Part shown: piece after piece, positions 9,701 through 16,753 of the stretch
Layout of the letters: every line of letters begins with the position of its first letter
Numbering within the stretch: position 1 is the stretch's first letter
From: Streptomyces niveus
GTDB lineage: Bacteria > Actinomycetota > Actinomycetes > Streptomycetales > Streptomycetaceae
Length of the DNA stretch: 46,476 nucleotides
Direction: 5' to 3'
Assembly: GCF_001723055.1 (NCBI RefSeq)
Contig: NZ_MDCR01000019.1
Coordinates: 1-46,476, forward strand
Position numbers and translations under genes: made by a program
The notes under the pieces: model-generated
Told to the model about the DNA's origin: nothing
What the model saw: the letters and a program-made list of their open reading frames with translations, nothing else
Databases searched by the model: none

Positions 9701-9917
9701 CCCGCAGCCAGGTCGTCGCCCAGGGGCCGCCCCAGGTGGAGCCGAGCGTGAAGGGCTCGTAGTCGGCGCGCAGGGCGTCGGCGACGGGGACGGGTTCACC
9801 CTCGACGAACCAGGCGCTCAGGGTGAGGGGGCGCGCGGAGCCGTACAGGGCGGGGCGGATCACCCGGTCGAGGAGCTTGCGGATCCGCGTCTCGATGATC
9901 CGGCGGTCGTCATGCAC
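6798..9917 (-). CDS. GH38 alpha-mannosidase (copy 1)
   Basis: A 1039-residue cytoplasmic-type glycoside hydrolase family 38 enzyme with no signal peptide. The metal-binding HID motif is at residues 262-264 (GHAHIDSAWLWP), and the predicted nucleophile is Asp374 in WLPDSFGY. GYGDGGGG, ELYLENHRGTYTSQA and QFHDILPGSS mark the rest of the catalytic region, and C-terminal beta domains follow. It should cleave alpha-mannosidic linkages after import. I chose the GTG start at 9917 because it aligns with the ATGCATGACGACC start of the paralogue at 19786; the open frame continues upstream only as a shadow of the next gene. It overlaps the DUF2264 gene by 8 bp and is the last structural gene of the operon. 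Confidence 0.92.
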   Translation of the reverse strand: MHDDRRIIETRIRKLLDRVIRPALYGSARPLTLSAWFVEGEPVPVADALRADYEPFTLGSTWGGPWATTWLRASAEIPQEWSGRRVEAVFDLGFDLTKGPGGQAEGLVHDAQGAPLQGLHPYSRSALLAESATGGDRVDLLIELAANPPIVASAGLHIHHGSPETAGTEHIYRLGQAEIAVRADDVWHLVHDIEVLDELMHELPLGSSRRHEILHALRRAADAVVPGDVANSAAEARDRLADVLSRPAHASAHTLAAVGHAHIDSAWLWPVRETVRKCARTFTNMTTLAREYPELVFACSSAQQYAWMKEQRPEIFARMKEAAAEGTWAPVGGMWVEADGNLPGGEALARQLVYGRRFFAEEFGVEQRGVWLPDSFGYTAAYPQLAKLAGAEWFLTQKLSWNETNKLPHHTFDWEGIDGTRIFTHFPPVDSYNASLTAAELAHAESNFADKGVATRSLVPFGYGDGGGGPTRSMLEKARRLRDLEGSPKVVVEAPDTFFAKARAERDQLPVWRGELYLENHRGTYTSQARTKRGNRRSEALLREAELWAATAAVRTGAPYPYERLESLWRRVLLNQFHDILPGSSIAWVHRQAEREYEEIQGELETLIAEAADGLPGGPALLNAGPYARREVAVVASADGEFAGAQRLSDGRTAVLAEVAPLASGGTAGAPADAVTVRAQDGGFVLGNGLLTVVVDRRGLLTSVYDRTAGREAIAPGAAGNLLQLHPDDPNLWSAWNIDSYYRDTVRDLDEAESVTLVDEGPLLASVRVERAHGSSRFVQHIELAAESRQVTVRNDIDWQERDTVLKAAWPLDVHAERESAEIQFGHVQRPTHENTSWDAARFELWAHRWVHVGERHWGAALLNDSTYGHDVHRDTREHGGTTTTVRLSLLRSPHSPDPQADRGRHRFSYALLAGAGIEEAIAGGYALNLPLRPAPVRAQALVEVDTTDVVVESVKLADDRSGDIVVRLYEACGGAVAARLSTGFPLAAVFDCDLLERPEREPAHASGEVDLSFRPFQIRTLRLRPAVEEASRAEPSGG

Positions 9918-11931
9918 GTCGGGTGTCCTTCCAGGGGTCGTGGCTGAGGTCGGGGGCGGGCAGCCGGACGGTGTCGCGCGCGCCGTCCGGCCAGTCGACG
10001 TCCACGAGCAGGGTGGTGCCTTCGGCGCGCGTGCCGACCTCGGGCAGGGCGGCGGGGTCGGTGCCGCCGAGATGGATGAGGGCGATGTGGGCCTCGCCGT
10101 GGGTGACGGGTCCCTCGCTCGCCACGACGGGGGTGGCGGACGCGGCGCCGATGGCGTTGCTGTCGGTGCCCAACACCACGGAGGAGCGTGGCAGTTGGCG
10201 GGCGCCGACGACGAGGGAGACCAGTCCGTCGGCGCCCTCGACCCGGGCGGTGTCACCTGACGCGGGCTCCCACAGCGGGTCGACCGCCAGCGCCCAGCCG
10301 CCGATACGCAGCACATGCCCCGCCCCGGGATCGCCGTCGACACGTACGGCCCGTACCTCGACCGATCCGCGCAACGCGGAACCGACCGTGATCCACGGAC
10401 CGAGCGTGTGACGGGCGTCGGGCCCGCCGAACGGGTCCCAGGTGGCGTCCTCGGGCCAGTGCGCCCGGGACCGCGAGACGGCCGTGGCACCGTCCACGGA
10501 GACCCTGGTCGCCGGGCGCCGGTGGGAGGCGCGCCCCGCCGCGTCCAGCAGGACGACGGAGTTGTCGAGCGGGTCGGCGTCCGCGCACGCGCCCCGTCCC
10601 GCCGTGGGGTCGCCGGGGGTCTCGGGCGCGGTGTGCGTCGAGTACGCGAACCGCGCGTAGCAGGGGTCGTCCGTGTGCGGGCGGGCCGGGTCGGCGTGGT
10701 CGCCGCCGTGGTTGACGACGCGTACGACACCGTCGGAAGCGGTGCCGGAGACGAGCCAGCCGGGCGCGGTCAACGACCGGGTGAAGTCGGCCTGTTCGAC
10801 GGCGAGCGGGGTCAACTCCGATGTCCAGACCGGGTGCTGCGGCGGCAGGGCGAGACCGATGAAGCCCTTGCTCGCCCAGTACGGCGACGCGGGCCCCGAG
10901 TAGACCTGGAGGACGCCCCGGTACGGCCGGTGCCAGCCGAGCGTGAGGAGCCCGCGTTCGTCGGTGGCTCCGTGCTCGGTGAAGTGGTCGAGCATGCGGC
11001 TCGCGACGGCGCGGGTCTCCCCCGGGGCCAGCGGCGTGGCGTCGAACAGGGCGCCGGTCCACACCGAGGCGAGCGCGGCGTGCCGGTAGGTGAGGGAGCG
11101 GCCCTGGACGAGCGGTGAGCCGTTGGCACCGACCAACAGCCGCTGGTCTTCGAGGAATCGGCGCAGTCTGGCCCGGTAGCGGTCGAGCAGCCCGGCCGGG
11201 GCGGCGTCGCCGAGGATGCGGCAGAACCACAGCGGGTACAGGTGCATGGCCCAGCCGTTGTAGTGGTCGAAGTTGCGCCGCTCGCCGCCGGTGAGTCCGT
11301 CGGAGTACCAGCCGTCGCCCGCGTACCAGCCGTCGGTCAGCGCGATGACGCGGTCGAGGTCCTGCTGGCGCCAGTGTCCTCCGGCGGTGCGGGCGAACGC
11401 CTCGGTGACGCCCTGGAACCAGACCCAGTTGTTGCCGGGCATCGGGTCGCCGACCATCGGGGCGAGCCAGTCCAGGATCCGGCCCCTGACCCGGTCGTCG
11501 AGCCGGTCCCAGATCCAGGGCCGCGTCTCGTGCAGCGCGAGGGCGATGGAGGCGGCCTCGACCTTGGCCTGGTTGCACTCGGCGAAGGTGGGCCAGCGTT
11601 CCGGGTTCGACGGGTCGGTGCCGGCGGCCAGGCCCGCCGCGTACCACCCGGCGATGTCGTGCGGGTCGGCGCCGTCCGCTCCCGCCAGCCGGAAGCCGGC
11701 CAGCAGGAAGGTACGGGCGAAGCCTTCGAGGCCGTCGCTGTGCGCGCCGCTGTGGCTCGGGGTGCCGGGCAGATCGATCAGGGCGTGGGTGCCGGTCGCG
11801 TACGGCCGCACCGCGAGCAGCAGCCGGTCGGCGACCTGCTCCCAGTGGGCGCGGTCCTCGGCGGGGGTTCGGTCTTCGGCGGGGGTTCGCGCCTCGGCCG
11901 GGACTCGGTCATCGGCGGGGGTTCGTGTCAT
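9910..11931 (-). CDS. DUF2264 family protein, possible glycan-active (alpha/alpha) toroid enzyme
   Basis: A 673-residue protein. The N-terminal half has the Trp-rich helical pattern of DUF2264 (NNWVWFQGV, YNGWAMHLYPLWFCR), a fold related to alpha/alpha-toroid glycan lyases and hydrolases; the C-terminal half is beta-rich. The activity is not established for the family, and I infer a role in processing the imported glycan or a side group. No signal peptide is seen. The extreme N-terminus carries about four hexapeptide repeats (RTPADD/RVPAEA/RTPAED/RTPAED). The ATG at 11931 overlaps the TGA of the upstream lipoprotein gene, which indicates translational coupling; a longer frame to 12018 is rejected because it would lie inside that gene. 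Confidence 0.8.
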   Translation of the reverse strand: MTRTPADDRVPAEARTPAEDRTPAEDRAHWEQVADRLLLAVRPYATGTHALIDLPGTPSHSGAHSDGLEGFARTFLLAGFRLAGADGADPHDIAGWYAAGLAAGTDPSNPERWPTFAECNQAKVEAASIALALHETRPWIWDRLDDRVRGRILDWLAPMVGDPMPGNNWVWFQGVTEAFARTAGGHWRQQDLDRVIALTDGWYAGDGWYSDGLTGGERRNFDHYNGWAMHLYPLWFCRILGDAAPAGLLDRYRARLRRFLEDQRLLVGANGSPLVQGRSLTYRHAALASVWTGALFDATPLAPGETRAVASRMLDHFTEHGATDERGLLTLGWHRPYRGVLQVYSGPASPYWASKGFIGLALPPQHPVWTSELTPLAVEQADFTRSLTAPGWLVSGTASDGVVRVVNHGGDHADPARPHTDDPCYARFAYSTHTAPETPGDPTAGRGACADADPLDNSVVLLDAAGRASHRRPATRVSVDGATAVSRSRAHWPEDATWDPFGGPDARHTLGPWITVGSALRGSVEVRAVRVDGDPGAGHVLRIGGWALAVDPLWEPASGDTARVEGADGLVSLVVGARQLPRSSVVLGTDSNAIGAASATPVVASEGPVTHGEAHIALIHLGGTDPAALPEVGTRAEGTTLLVDVDWPDGARDTVRLPAPDLSHDPWKDTRRA

Positions 11932-13565
11932 GAGCTGCGGGCCTCCCAGGCCTGCTCGTACTCGGCGCGCATCTTGTCGCCCGCCTTCTGCCGCCAGTTC
12001 TTGATCGCGCCGTCCCACTCACCGGGCGAGTCGCGGCCCTGCATGATGCCCATCCGGAGACTGTCGAGGGTCGCGAAGAACAGCTTGGTCATCTTGGCGT
12101 CCGTCGCCGAGTACAGCGCCTCGGCGGGGTTGGGGATCAGCTTCTTGACGGCTTCCTTCTGGAAGGCGTACTGGTCGGGCACGATCTCCGGCTTCTGCGG
12201 GTAGTAGAGAGTGAACGGCGAGTCGGTGGCGAAGATCGTCGGCAGGTAGGTCTCGGACGTGCCCTGAGGCGTGGGGATCGGATCCGGTCCCTTCAGGGTG
12301 TGATCGGGGCCCTGGACGCCGTACTTGCGCAGCAGATAGCCGTCGGTGCCGAAGGGTGCGGCGAGCGCGTTCATGGCGCGCAGGATCTGCTTGATACGCG
12401 CCTTGGGCGCCTTCTTGATGATGAGCGTGGCGTAGTTGGCCCGGCCCTGCCACTGCCCGCCTCTGGTGCTCTCGTCCCAGTCGGGCGGCAGCATGTAACC
12501 GATGTCCATGCCCTTGGAGACGGGGCCGTAGAGCGTGTAGAAGTCGTTCCACGCCACGGGCGCGTCGGGGTGCATGACGATCTGGCCGTTGCCGAACCAC
12601 TCCTTGAACTTGCCCTTCACGGCGAACGCGTCCGGGTGCATGACGCCGGCCTTCTTGAGCTGGTTCACCGCGTCCATGGCCTGCTTGCACTCCTCCATCT
12701 CGAAGTGGTGCGTGAACCTGCCCCCCTCCTCGCGCCACCAGTTGGGCGCGCCCAGCATCTGCATCACGAGGTTCCATGTGGTGACGGGGTCGCCGAGGGC
12801 GTACTGGTGGGCCTTGGGGTCGGTGATGTCCTTGCAGAGCTGGACGAACTCGCGCCAGGTCTTCGGGTTCGGGTCGAGATCCTTCTTCTTGAAGAGGTCG
12901 AGACGGGTGTAGAGCGGGCCGCCGGAGACCGGGCGGGGCATCGGGAGGGCGTAGATCCCGCCGTTGCGCACGCAGGGGCGCCAGGAGTCGGTGGGGATGT
13001 TGGCGAGGAACGGGTAGTCCCGGATGTTGTCGCCCGACAGGTGCGGGGTGAGGTCCTCGAAGAGGGCGTGCAGCATGTCCGGGGTGGCGGCGCTGTTCTG
13101 GTCCGGGGGCAGCATCAGCATCGCGTCCGGCAGGTCGCCGCCGGCGAGGGTCACCGCGAACTTCTGCGGATAGTCGTTGACCGGGGTGATCGCGAAGTTG
13201 ATGTCGCAGCCGATGTACTTGTTGAGGGCCTGCCACATCACGTTCTTCTCCACCGGCGGCGGGACCGGGTTGAAGATCAGGTTCATGATGTTGATGTCGG
13301 GGCCCTTGGCGGGCGGGCCGTCCGGGAACGCCTTGGGGGGATCGGCCGGGAAGTGCTGGTGGCCCGCGGAGACGCCGTCCTGTGTCGCGGGCATCGAGGT
13401 CGCCACGCCCTTGTACTGGATGTACGTGGGCAGTTGCGCGTTCGCGTTGGCCAGCGCGGCCGGCCTGGGCTTGAAGTCGCCGCAGCCGGTGAGTGCCAGG
13501 CCCGCTCCGACGCCGGCGGCCGTGGCGAGGAAGCCGCGGCGGTTGAGTGGTGGCTGCATGGTCAT
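11928..13565 (-). CDS. Extracellular sugar-binding lipoprotein (LipO-like, ABC importer)
   Basis: A 545-residue solute-binding protein. The N-terminus has a twin-arginine motif (NRRGFLA, Arg9-Arg10), a hydrophobic stretch and a lipobox ending in Cys28 (ALTGC), so it is exported folded and lipid-anchored. The size and features such as GGDLPDAMLM and YALPMPRP fit the large LipO/YtcQ-type binding proteins that partner LplB/LplC permeases. It follows the two permease genes and overlaps the second by an ATGA. It would deliver an oligosaccharide to the permeases; the ligand is unknown, although the adjacent alpha-mannosidases suggest a mannoside. Confidence 0.92.
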   Translation of the reverse strand: MTMQPPLNRRGFLATAAGVGAGLALTGCGDFKPRPAALANANAQLPTYIQYKGVATSMPATQDGVSAGHQHFPADPPKAFPDGPPAKGPDINIMNLIFNPVPPPVEKNVMWQALNKYIGCDINFAITPVNDYPQKFAVTLAGGDLPDAMLMLPPDQNSAATPDMLHALFEDLTPHLSGDNIRDYPFLANIPTDSWRPCVRNGGIYALPMPRPVSGGPLYTRLDLFKKKDLDPNPKTWREFVQLCKDITDPKAHQYALGDPVTTWNLVMQMLGAPNWWREEGGRFTHHFEMEECKQAMDAVNQLKKAGVMHPDAFAVKGKFKEWFGNGQIVMHPDAPVAWNDFYTLYGPVSKGMDIGYMLPPDWDESTRGGQWQGRANYATLIIKKAPKARIKQILRAMNALAAPFGTDGYLLRKYGVQGPDHTLKGPDPIPTPQGTSETYLPTIFATDSPFTLYYPQKPEIVPDQYAFQKEAVKKLIPNPAEALYSATDAKMTKLFFATLDSLRMGIMQGRDSPGEWDGAIKNWRQKAGDKMRAEYEQAWEARSS

Positions 13566-14524
13566 CCCTTCACCGCTCCGATCATGACGCCCTTGTTCAT
13601 GTGGCGCTGAACGAAGGGGTAGACGAGCACGATCGGCACGATCGACAGTACGAGGATCGCCGCCTGGAGCGACTGGGCGGGCGGCACCGGCGCCCCGGCG
13701 GCGACGTCTATCTGGCCGCCGCTGAGCGTGGAGTTGTTGACGACGTAGGTGCGCAGCACGAGCTGCATGGGCCACTTGGAAGCGTCGTTCATGAACAGCA
13801 GAGCGTTGAAGAAGGCGTTCCAGTACGTCACGGCGTAGAAGAGGCCGATGACGCCGATGGACGCCTTGGACAGCGGGATCACGATCTTGGTGAGGATCGC
13901 CCACTCCGACGCGCCGTCGATGCGGGCGGCGTCGATCAGCTCGCGGGGCAGGTTCATGAAGAAGGAGCGCAGCACGATCACGTTGAACGCGTTGATCATC
14001 GTGGGCAGGATCAGCGACCAGTAGCTGTTGATCAGGCCGAGCTGCTTGACCATCAGATAGGTCGGGATGACACCCGGCACGAACAGCAGGGACATCAGCA
14101 GCAGCATCAGCACCGGCTTGTGCCCGAAGGAGCCGGGGCGGCTCAGCCCGTACGCCAGCATGACGGAGGTGACGAGGCTGAGGGCGGTACCGACCACGGT
14201 GACCCCGACGCTCACCATCATGGCCTGGGACACCAGGCCGCCGGAGAGCAGCGCGGTGTACGAGTCGAAGGTCGGGCTGTCGGGCCAGAGCACGAAGCCG
14301 CCGGCCTTGGTGATCTGGGTGGGGTCGGCGATCGAGGTCGAGATGATCGCCAGGAAGGGCACCACGACCAGGAGCACGCAGACCAGCAGGAGCAGCGACT
14401 TCAGGGCGCGCCACGGCGGGCTGCCGGGGCTCTCGCCGGGAACGGCGCTGTAGGAACGGCGGGGCTTGGTATCGCGCGTGGGGCGGCCGGGACGGCTGGG
14501 CCGGGTGGGGGACATCGTTGTCAT
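13562..14524 (-). CDS. Sugar ABC transporter permease (LplC/YtcP type)
   Basis: A 320-residue inner-membrane permease of the CUT1 class. A basic N-terminal tail (about 35 residues) is followed by six predicted transmembrane segments. The EAA loop that contacts the ATPase is visible as ELIDAARIDGASEWAILTKI. It pairs with the permease encoded just upstream, and the two genes overlap by ATGA. The start at 14524 (MTTMSP) is favoured by that overlap; an in-frame ATG at 14515 is also possible. No ATPase gene is present in the cluster, so a shared MsiK-like ATPase encoded elsewhere is expected, as is common in Streptomyces sugar importers. Confidence 0.92.
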   Translation of the reverse strand: MTTMSPTRPSRPGRPTRDTKPRRSYSAVPGESPGSPPWRALKSLLLLVCVLLVVVPFLAIISTSIADPTQITKAGGFVLWPDSPTFDSYTALLSGGLVSQAMMVSVGVTVVGTALSLVTSVMLAYGLSRPGSFGHKPVLMLLLMSLLFVPGVIPTYLMVKQLGLINSYWSLILPTMINAFNVIVLRSFFMNLPRELIDAARIDGASEWAILTKIVIPLSKASIGVIGLFYAVTYWNAFFNALLFMNDASKWPMQLVLRTYVVNNSTLSGGQIDVAAGAPVPPAQSLQAAILVLSIVPIVLVYPFVQRHMNKGVMIGAVKG

Positions 14525-15498
14525 GATCGGTAGACACCTTCTTCGCCGAAGAGATGGGCGATCTTGTTGGCGCCCAGCACGAGCAGGATCCCGATCACGC
14601 CCTTGACCAGGCCGACGGCGGCTGCCACGCCCCACTGCCCGCCGACGACACCGTTGTTGAAGACGTACGTGTCCAGCACCTCGCTGCTGTCCAGGCCGAC
14701 GGCGGTCTGCTGGAGCAGGATCTGCTCGAACCCGACGGACAGGGCGTCGCCGAGGCGGAGGATGAGCAGCAGGATCACCAGGCCGCGCAGGGACGGCAGG
14801 GTGACGTGCCAGGTCTGCCGGAAGCGGCTGGCGCCGTCCATGGCGGAGGCCTCGTACAGGTTGCTGTCGACGCGGGAGAGGGCCGCCAGGAAGAGGATGG
14901 TGCCCCAGCCGGCGTCCTTCCAGATCACCTGGGAGGTGATGAGCGTCTTGAAGAAGTCGGGGTTGCCGATGATGTTCCAGGTGTCCAGGTCCTGTGCCTG
15001 GAGGAACAGGTTGAGCATGCCCGTGCCGCCCAGCATCTGCTGGAAGAGTGCGACGATGACCACCCAGGACAGGAAGTGCGGCAGGTACAGGACGTTCTGC
15101 ACCCACCTCTTGACCCGTTCGCTGACCAGGCTGTTCAGCGCGAGCGCCAGCACGATCGGCACCGGGAAGACGAACACGACCTGGATCAGGGTGAGTTCGA
15201 GGGTGTTGACGAGCGCTTTGAGGAACTGGTCGTCGCCGTTGAAGATGACGTCGAAGTTGGCCAGGCCGCTCCAGGGACTGTGCATGATGCCGATGAACGG
15301 CTGGTAGTCCTGGAACGCGATGATGTTGCCGAGCAGCGGGATGTAGTGGAAGAGCAGCAGTGCCACGATGCCCGGTATCAGGAACCAGAACAGGGCCATG
15401 TCTTGGCGGCTCTGCGGACGCAGCCGCCTCAGTCGTCCCTTGTCCGCCTGCCGGGCCTTCTCGGCCGGGCGAGCGGAGGGTTGGTCAAGCGTTGTCAT
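14521..15498 (-). CDS. Sugar ABC transporter permease (LplB type)
   Basis: A 325-residue CUT1 permease with an approximately 45-residue charged N-terminus and six hydrophobic segments (first: LFWFLIPGIVALLLFHYIPL). The cytoplasmic EAA motif reads LYEASAMDGASRFRQTWHVT. It is the first gene of the transporter set LplB-LplC-lipoprotein, followed by DUF2264 and alpha-mannosidase genes in an unbroken chain of overlaps. The start is the ATG at 15498, with AAAGGG about 10 nt upstream; an upstream in-frame start at 15540 lacks a ribosome site. Confidence 0.92.
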   Translation of the reverse strand: MTTLDQPSARPAEKARQADKGRLRRLRPQSRQDMALFWFLIPGIVALLLFHYIPLLGNIIAFQDYQPFIGIMHSPWSGLANFDVIFNGDDQFLKALVNTLELTLIQVVFVFPVPIVLALALNSLVSERVKRWVQNVLYLPHFLSWVVIVALFQQMLGGTGMLNLFLQAQDLDTWNIIGNPDFFKTLITSQVIWKDAGWGTILFLAALSRVDSNLYEASAMDGASRFRQTWHVTLPSLRGLVILLLILRLGDALSVGFEQILLQQTAVGLDSSEVLDTYVFNNGVVGGQWGVAAAVGLVKGVIGILLVLGANKIAHLFGEEGVYRS

Positions 15499-15606
15499 GA
15501 TGTGGAGCCCTTTCACCGGGAGGCGGGCTTCCTCGGCCACTCCCGGGGTTGGCAGGTCATGCGGTGGATCGATGGGCGGTCCGGCCCCTTTCTCCGTTTC
15601 GGCGTA

Positions 15607-15644
15607 CGGGCACGCGCCGCCCGCATACGGGCAGGCGCCGCCCG
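15607..15644 (-). terminator. Two tandem identical hairpins after the hydroxyacid dehydrogenase gene
   Basis: CGGGC-N7-GCCCG occurs twice, at 15607-15623 and 15628-15644, with a 21-bp period and nearly identical loops. The second copy abuts the dehydrogenase stop codon (15645-15647). This is probably a double intrinsic terminator that separates the dehydrogenase/mannosidase-2 part of the cluster from the transporter operon; it could instead attenuate read-through. Confidence 0.55.
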
Positions 15645-16667
15645 TCAGGCGAGGCGTGGGAGCGCCTCACGGGTGACCTCGCCGAGCAGCGGTTCACCTG
15701 CCAGCCACCGGGCGACCTCGGCGACCGCGTACTGTCCGAGCCTTCGTACTTCGCTCCCCTGTGCGCCGGCTGTGTGCGGGGTGACGAGCACGTTCGGCAG
15801 GGACAGCAGCGGGTGGCCGGGCGGCAGCGGTTCGGGGGTCGTCACATCGAGGTACGCCTCCAGCCGCCCCGTGGCGCATTCGGCCGTCAGGGCGTCGGTG
15901 TCGACGATGGCGCCCCGGGCGGTGTTGACGACCGCACCCCCGTCGGGGATGAGCGCGAGCATCCTGGCATCGAGCAGGCCCGTGGTGTCGGGCAGCAGCG
16001 GGGCGTGGACGCTGACCACCGCGGACCTGCGGCAGAGGTCGGCGAGGTCCACCCGTTCGACGCCGAGTCGGCGCGCCTCCTCGTCCGTGACGTAGGGATC
16101 GCTCAGCAGCAGCCGGAATCCCGCGTCGGACCGGCGCAGTTCGGCGATCACCCGGCGCCCGATGCGTGAGGCGCCGATGATCCCGACGGTGAGCCCGTCG
16201 GCGCCCGTACGGTCGGCGAAGTCCGGCCATCCGTCGGCGTAACCGGCGGCCATGGTCAGGGTGCGGCGCGCGGCCAGCGTGATGAGGGCGACGGTGCAGG
16301 AGGCGACCGGCCCGGCGTTGGCGTCGGCCGCCGACGACACCACGATCCCGCGTTCCCAGAGGGCCTCGCTGACCAGCGGCTTGACGGTGCCCGCCGCGTG
16401 CATCACGGCACGCAGACGGGGTGCCCCCGCCAGGACCTCGGCCGTCAGCCGGGGGCAGCCCCAGCCGCTGACCAGGATCTCCGCGTCGGCGAGCGCGGCC
16501 GGCAGGGCGGTGCCGGGAGGGGCGGGGTCGAGTCGTACGAGGGTGGAGAGCCGGGCGCGTACGTCGTCGGGCAGGACGAGCGCGGCTGCGGCGGGTTCCA
16601 TGACGCAGACCGCCGTCGGGCGATCGGGGGGCTCGGGCGGTTCGGGGGGTGCGGCTCGGGCTGTCAT
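15645..16667 (-). CDS. D-isomer-specific 2-hydroxyacid dehydrogenase
   Basis: A 340-residue NAD(P)-dependent oxidoreductase. The Rossmann glycine motif is GIIGASRIG. The catalytic set is visible: Arg in NTARGAIVD, Glu in TTPEPLPPGHPL and His in TPHTAGAQG. The family interconverts 2-keto and D-2-hydroxy acids. The N-terminal 20 residues are an extra Pro/Glu-rich tail. In this cluster it could act on a sugar-derived keto acid or aldonate, but the substrate is not readable from sequence. It lies 86 bp downstream of the second alpha-mannosidase gene and is followed by the tandem hairpins. The start is the ATG at 16667, with AAGAGA upstream. Confidence 0.9.
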   Translation of the reverse strand: MTARAAPPEPPEPPDRPTAVCVMEPAAAALVLPDDVRARLSTLVRLDPAPPGTALPAALADAEILVSGWGCPRLTAEVLAGAPRLRAVMHAAGTVKPLVSEALWERGIVVSSAADANAGPVASCTVALITLAARRTLTMAAGYADGWPDFADRTGADGLTVGIIGASRIGRRVIAELRRSDAGFRLLLSDPYVTDEEARRLGVERVDLADLCRRSAVVSVHAPLLPDTTGLLDARMLALIPDGGAVVNTARGAIVDTDALTAECATGRLEAYLDVTTPEPLPPGHPLLSLPNVLVTPHTAGAQGSEVRRLGQYAVAEVARWLAGEPLLGEVTREALPRLA

Positions 16668-16753
16668 GCGCGGGTCTCTTTCGCTGCGGATGGGATCGCT
16701 GTGCGGGTGTGGTGGTGAGGGGGTACGTGGCCGCCGTCCCGGGCGGCACGTCG

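Noticed and set aside
9918..10730. N-terminal extension of mannosidase copy 1
   Set aside because: The extra residues are a frame-shifted reading of the DUF2264 gene; the GTG at 9917 aligns with the start of the paralogue.
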